Source: Microbacteriaceae bacterium (GTDB lineage Bacteria; Actinomycetota; Actinomycetes; Actinomycetales; Microbacteriaceae). From it: a DNA stretch of 5,735 nucleotides. The first letter of the stretch is position 1. Every line of letters starts with the position of its first letter. The stretch covers positions 1 to 5,735 of the forward strand of contig CANGGA010000064.1 in NCBI GenBank assembly GCA_947453285.1, in the 5' to 3' direction. The notes below the pieces were generated by a model. That model did no database searches, was not told the origin of the DNA, and saw only the letters and a list, made by a program, of their open reading frames with translations. Of the stretch, positions 4,501 to 5,735 are shown piece after piece. The position numbers and the translations under genes are program-made.

Positions 4501-4892
4501 TGGAAGCCGTAGCAAAACTTAAGCACATCCGCATTACGCCGATGAAGGCTCGCCGCGTGGTTAACACCATCCGTGGCAAGCAGGCAACCGAAGCGTTGGC
4601 AATTTTGAAGTTTGCACCTCAGGCTGCAAGCACGCCGATCTACAAGCTCGTTGCATCAGCAATGGCAAACGCAAAAGTAAAGGCAGACGCAGCGAACATC
4701 TTGTTCGATGAAGACGACCTAATCATTTCGCAGGCATTCGTTGACGAGGGAACCACCTTGAAGCGTTTCATGCCTCGTGCACAGGGACGCGCATTCCAGA
4801 TTCTTAAGCGCACCAGCCACATCACCATCGTGGTTGCAACTCCAGACGAGGTTGCCGCAAAGACCGGCGCTAAGAAAGCGAGCAAGAACTAA
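4500..4892 (+). CDS. rplV: 50S ribosomal protein L22
   Basis: L22 (130 residues; E. coli 110) touches all 23S rRNA domains, and its beta-hairpin lines the exit tunnel beside L4, the region affected in some macrolide-resistant mutants. The early segment HIRITPMKARRVVNTIRG (9-26) and the hairpin segment DEGTTLKRFMPRAQGRA (82-98) followed by LKRTSHITIVV (102-112) define the family. A short tail rich in Ala and Lys (from about 114) extends it past E. coli L22. Its start overlaps the rpsS stop by one base, and its own stop overlaps the rpsC start by one base. The nearest Shine-Dalgarno-like run (AAGGG, 4483-4487) is 12 bases away, which points to reinitiation after rpsS. Confidence 0.98.
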   Translation: MEAVAKLKHIRITPMKARRVVNTIRGKQATEALAILKFAPQAASTPIYKLVASAMANAKVKADAANILFDEDDLIISQAFVDEGTTLKRFMPRAQGRAFQILKRTSHITIVVATPDEVAAKTGAKKASKN

Positions 4893-5659
4893 TGGGACAG
4901 AAAGTAAACCCATACGGTTTCCGTCTAGGTATTACCACCGATCACGTATCGCGTTGGTTTGCAGACTCAACTAAAAAGGGTCAGCGTTACTCAGACTATG
5001 TAGCCGAGGACATCAAGGTTCGCGCACTGCTAACCCAGCGCCTAGACCGCGCAGGTGTTTCACGTGTTGAGATCGAGCGCACTCGTGACCGAGTTCGCGT
5101 TGACATCCACACCGCACGCCCAGGACTAGTTATCGGTCGTCGTGGTGCTGAGGCAGAAGCAATTCGCTCAGACCTAGAGAAGCTAACCAGCAAGCAGATT
5201 CAGTTGAACATCCTTGAGGTTAAGAACCCAGACATGGATGCACAGCTAGTCGCTCAGGGTATCGCCGAGCAGCTAAACGCACGTGTTGCTTTCCGTCGCG
5301 CAATGCGCAAGGGAATGCAGGGTGCACTTCGCAGCGGAGCAAAGGGCATTCGTGTTCAGACCTCTGGTCGTCTTGGTGGAGCAGAAATGTCTCGCACCGA
5401 GTTCTACCGTGAAGGCCGTGTTCCACTACACACCCTCCGCGCCAACATCGACTACGGCTTCTACGAAGCTAAGACTGTTTTCGGTCGCATCGGTGTAAAG
5501 GTCTGGATCTACAAGGGTGATATGACCAACAAGGAGCTTGCTGTTCAGCAGGCTAACGCTCCAAAGCGCAACAACGAGCGCTCGGACCGTCCACGTCGTG
5601 CCGCAGCAGCTCCTGCCGCTGAGGCAGCTGCTCCAGCAGCAGAGAAGGTTGAGGCATAA
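4892..5659 (+). CDS. rpsC: 30S ribosomal protein S3
   Basis: S3 (255 residues; E. coli 233) lies at the mRNA entry channel of the 30S subunit and contributes to mRNA unwinding. It begins MGQKVNPYGFRLGIT and contains a KH domain with the GRRG loop at 82-85. It continues into the conserved C domain, with SGRLGGAEMSRTEFYREGRVPLHT spanning roughly 158-181 and GVKVWIYKGD (201-210). The entry-channel segment FRRAMRK (134-140) aligns with E. coli FRRAMKR, whose Arg131, Arg132 and Lys135 are linked to helicase activity; the basic charge is kept though Lys135 is Arg. From about residue 213 the protein carries an Arg-, Ala- and Pro-rich tail ending AAEKVEA, probably disordered. The start overlaps the rplV stop (TAATG) with no good Shine-Dalgarno nearby. 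rplP follows after two bases. Nine of its 16 Leu codons are CTA. Confidence 0.98.
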   Translation: MGQKVNPYGFRLGITTDHVSRWFADSTKKGQRYSDYVAEDIKVRALLTQRLDRAGVSRVEIERTRDRVRVDIHTARPGLVIGRRGAEAEAIRSDLEKLTSKQIQLNILEVKNPDMDAQLVAQGIAEQLNARVAFRRAMRKGMQGALRSGAKGIRVQTSGRLGGAEMSRTEFYREGRVPLHTLRANIDYGFYEAKTVFGRIGVKVWIYKGDMTNKELAVQQANAPKRNNERSDRPRRAAAAPAAEAAAPAAEKVEA

Positions 5660-5661
5660 AC

Positions 5662-5735
5662 ATGTTGATTCCACGTCGCGTAAAGCACCGCAAGCAGCAC
5701 CACCCATCACGCTCAGGCGCATCAAAGGGTGGCAC
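5662..5735 (+). CDS. rplP: 50S ribosomal protein L16, N-terminal end (partial)
   Basis: The first 24 codons encode MLIPRRVKHRKQHHPSRSG followed by ASKGG, the characteristic opening of bacterial L16; the window end cuts the next codon. L16 binds 23S rRNA near the A-site tRNA and is required for late 50S assembly. GAGG (5651-5654), inside the end of rpsC, lies seven bases before the ATG, and the intergenic gap is only two bases, so it belongs to the same transcript. The position after rpsC is the canonical S10-operon order (rpsC-rplP-rpmC-rpsQ). Confidence 0.96.
   Translation, partial: MLIPRRVKHRKQHHPSRSGASKGG

Noticed and set aside
1..5735. tRNA, rRNA, CRISPR arrays, insertion sequences or attachment sites
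   Set aside because: I looked for cloverleaf-type arms, regular spaced repeats, terminal inverted repeats and transposase motifs and saw none.

Overview
The window is a ribosomal-protein locus from a bacterium, most likely an actinomycete (Actinomycetota) of moderate GC content. The ribosomal proteins read as actinobacterial, for example the L3 segment HGAHRNHRKPGSIG, the Ala/Pro-rich tail on S3 and the Lys/Ala-rich histone-like protein. The gene order tuf then S10 operon also fits. The moderate GC and heavy use of the Leu codon CTA suggest a small-genome freshwater Microbacteriaceae lineage (Rhodoluna/Aquiluna type). That placement is inference from memory of the families, not a search result.

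Layout: (1) bases 1-77 hold the last 24 codons of tuf (EF-Tu), closed by a strong intrinsic terminator at 98-130. (2) A monocistronic gene at 208-618 encodes a 136-residue, extremely Lys/Ala-rich, histone H1-like protein. It is followed by a hairpin that repeats 27 bases of the tuf terminator exactly. (3) A small VOC-family (glyoxalase/bleomycin-resistance-like) gene lies on the minus strand at 676-1014, convergent with the histone-like gene. (4) A 378-base gene-free stretch (1015-1392) carries candidate promoter hexamers and a probably structured, roughly 245-nt 5' leader. (5) The S10 operon runs rpsJ-rplC-rplD-rplW-rplB-rpsS-rplV-rpsC and then rplP, which is cut by the window end.

The S10-operon genes are tightly packed, with gaps of 2 to 22 bases and two one-base TAATG overlaps, so they are almost certainly one transcript. 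Together they supply proteins of the 30S (S10, S19, S3) and 50S (L3, L4, L23, L2, L22, L16) subunits. Upstream, EF-Tu serves the same translation machinery. The two genes between tuf and rpsJ are not part of the usual str/S10 ribosomal set.

No wholly new system is evident. The parts most worth a second look are the S10 leader, where one 10-base arm (1227-1236) can pair with either of two downstream segments and overlaps the end of an 11-codon upstream reading frame, and the histone-like gene bracketed by two copies of the same terminator hairpin.
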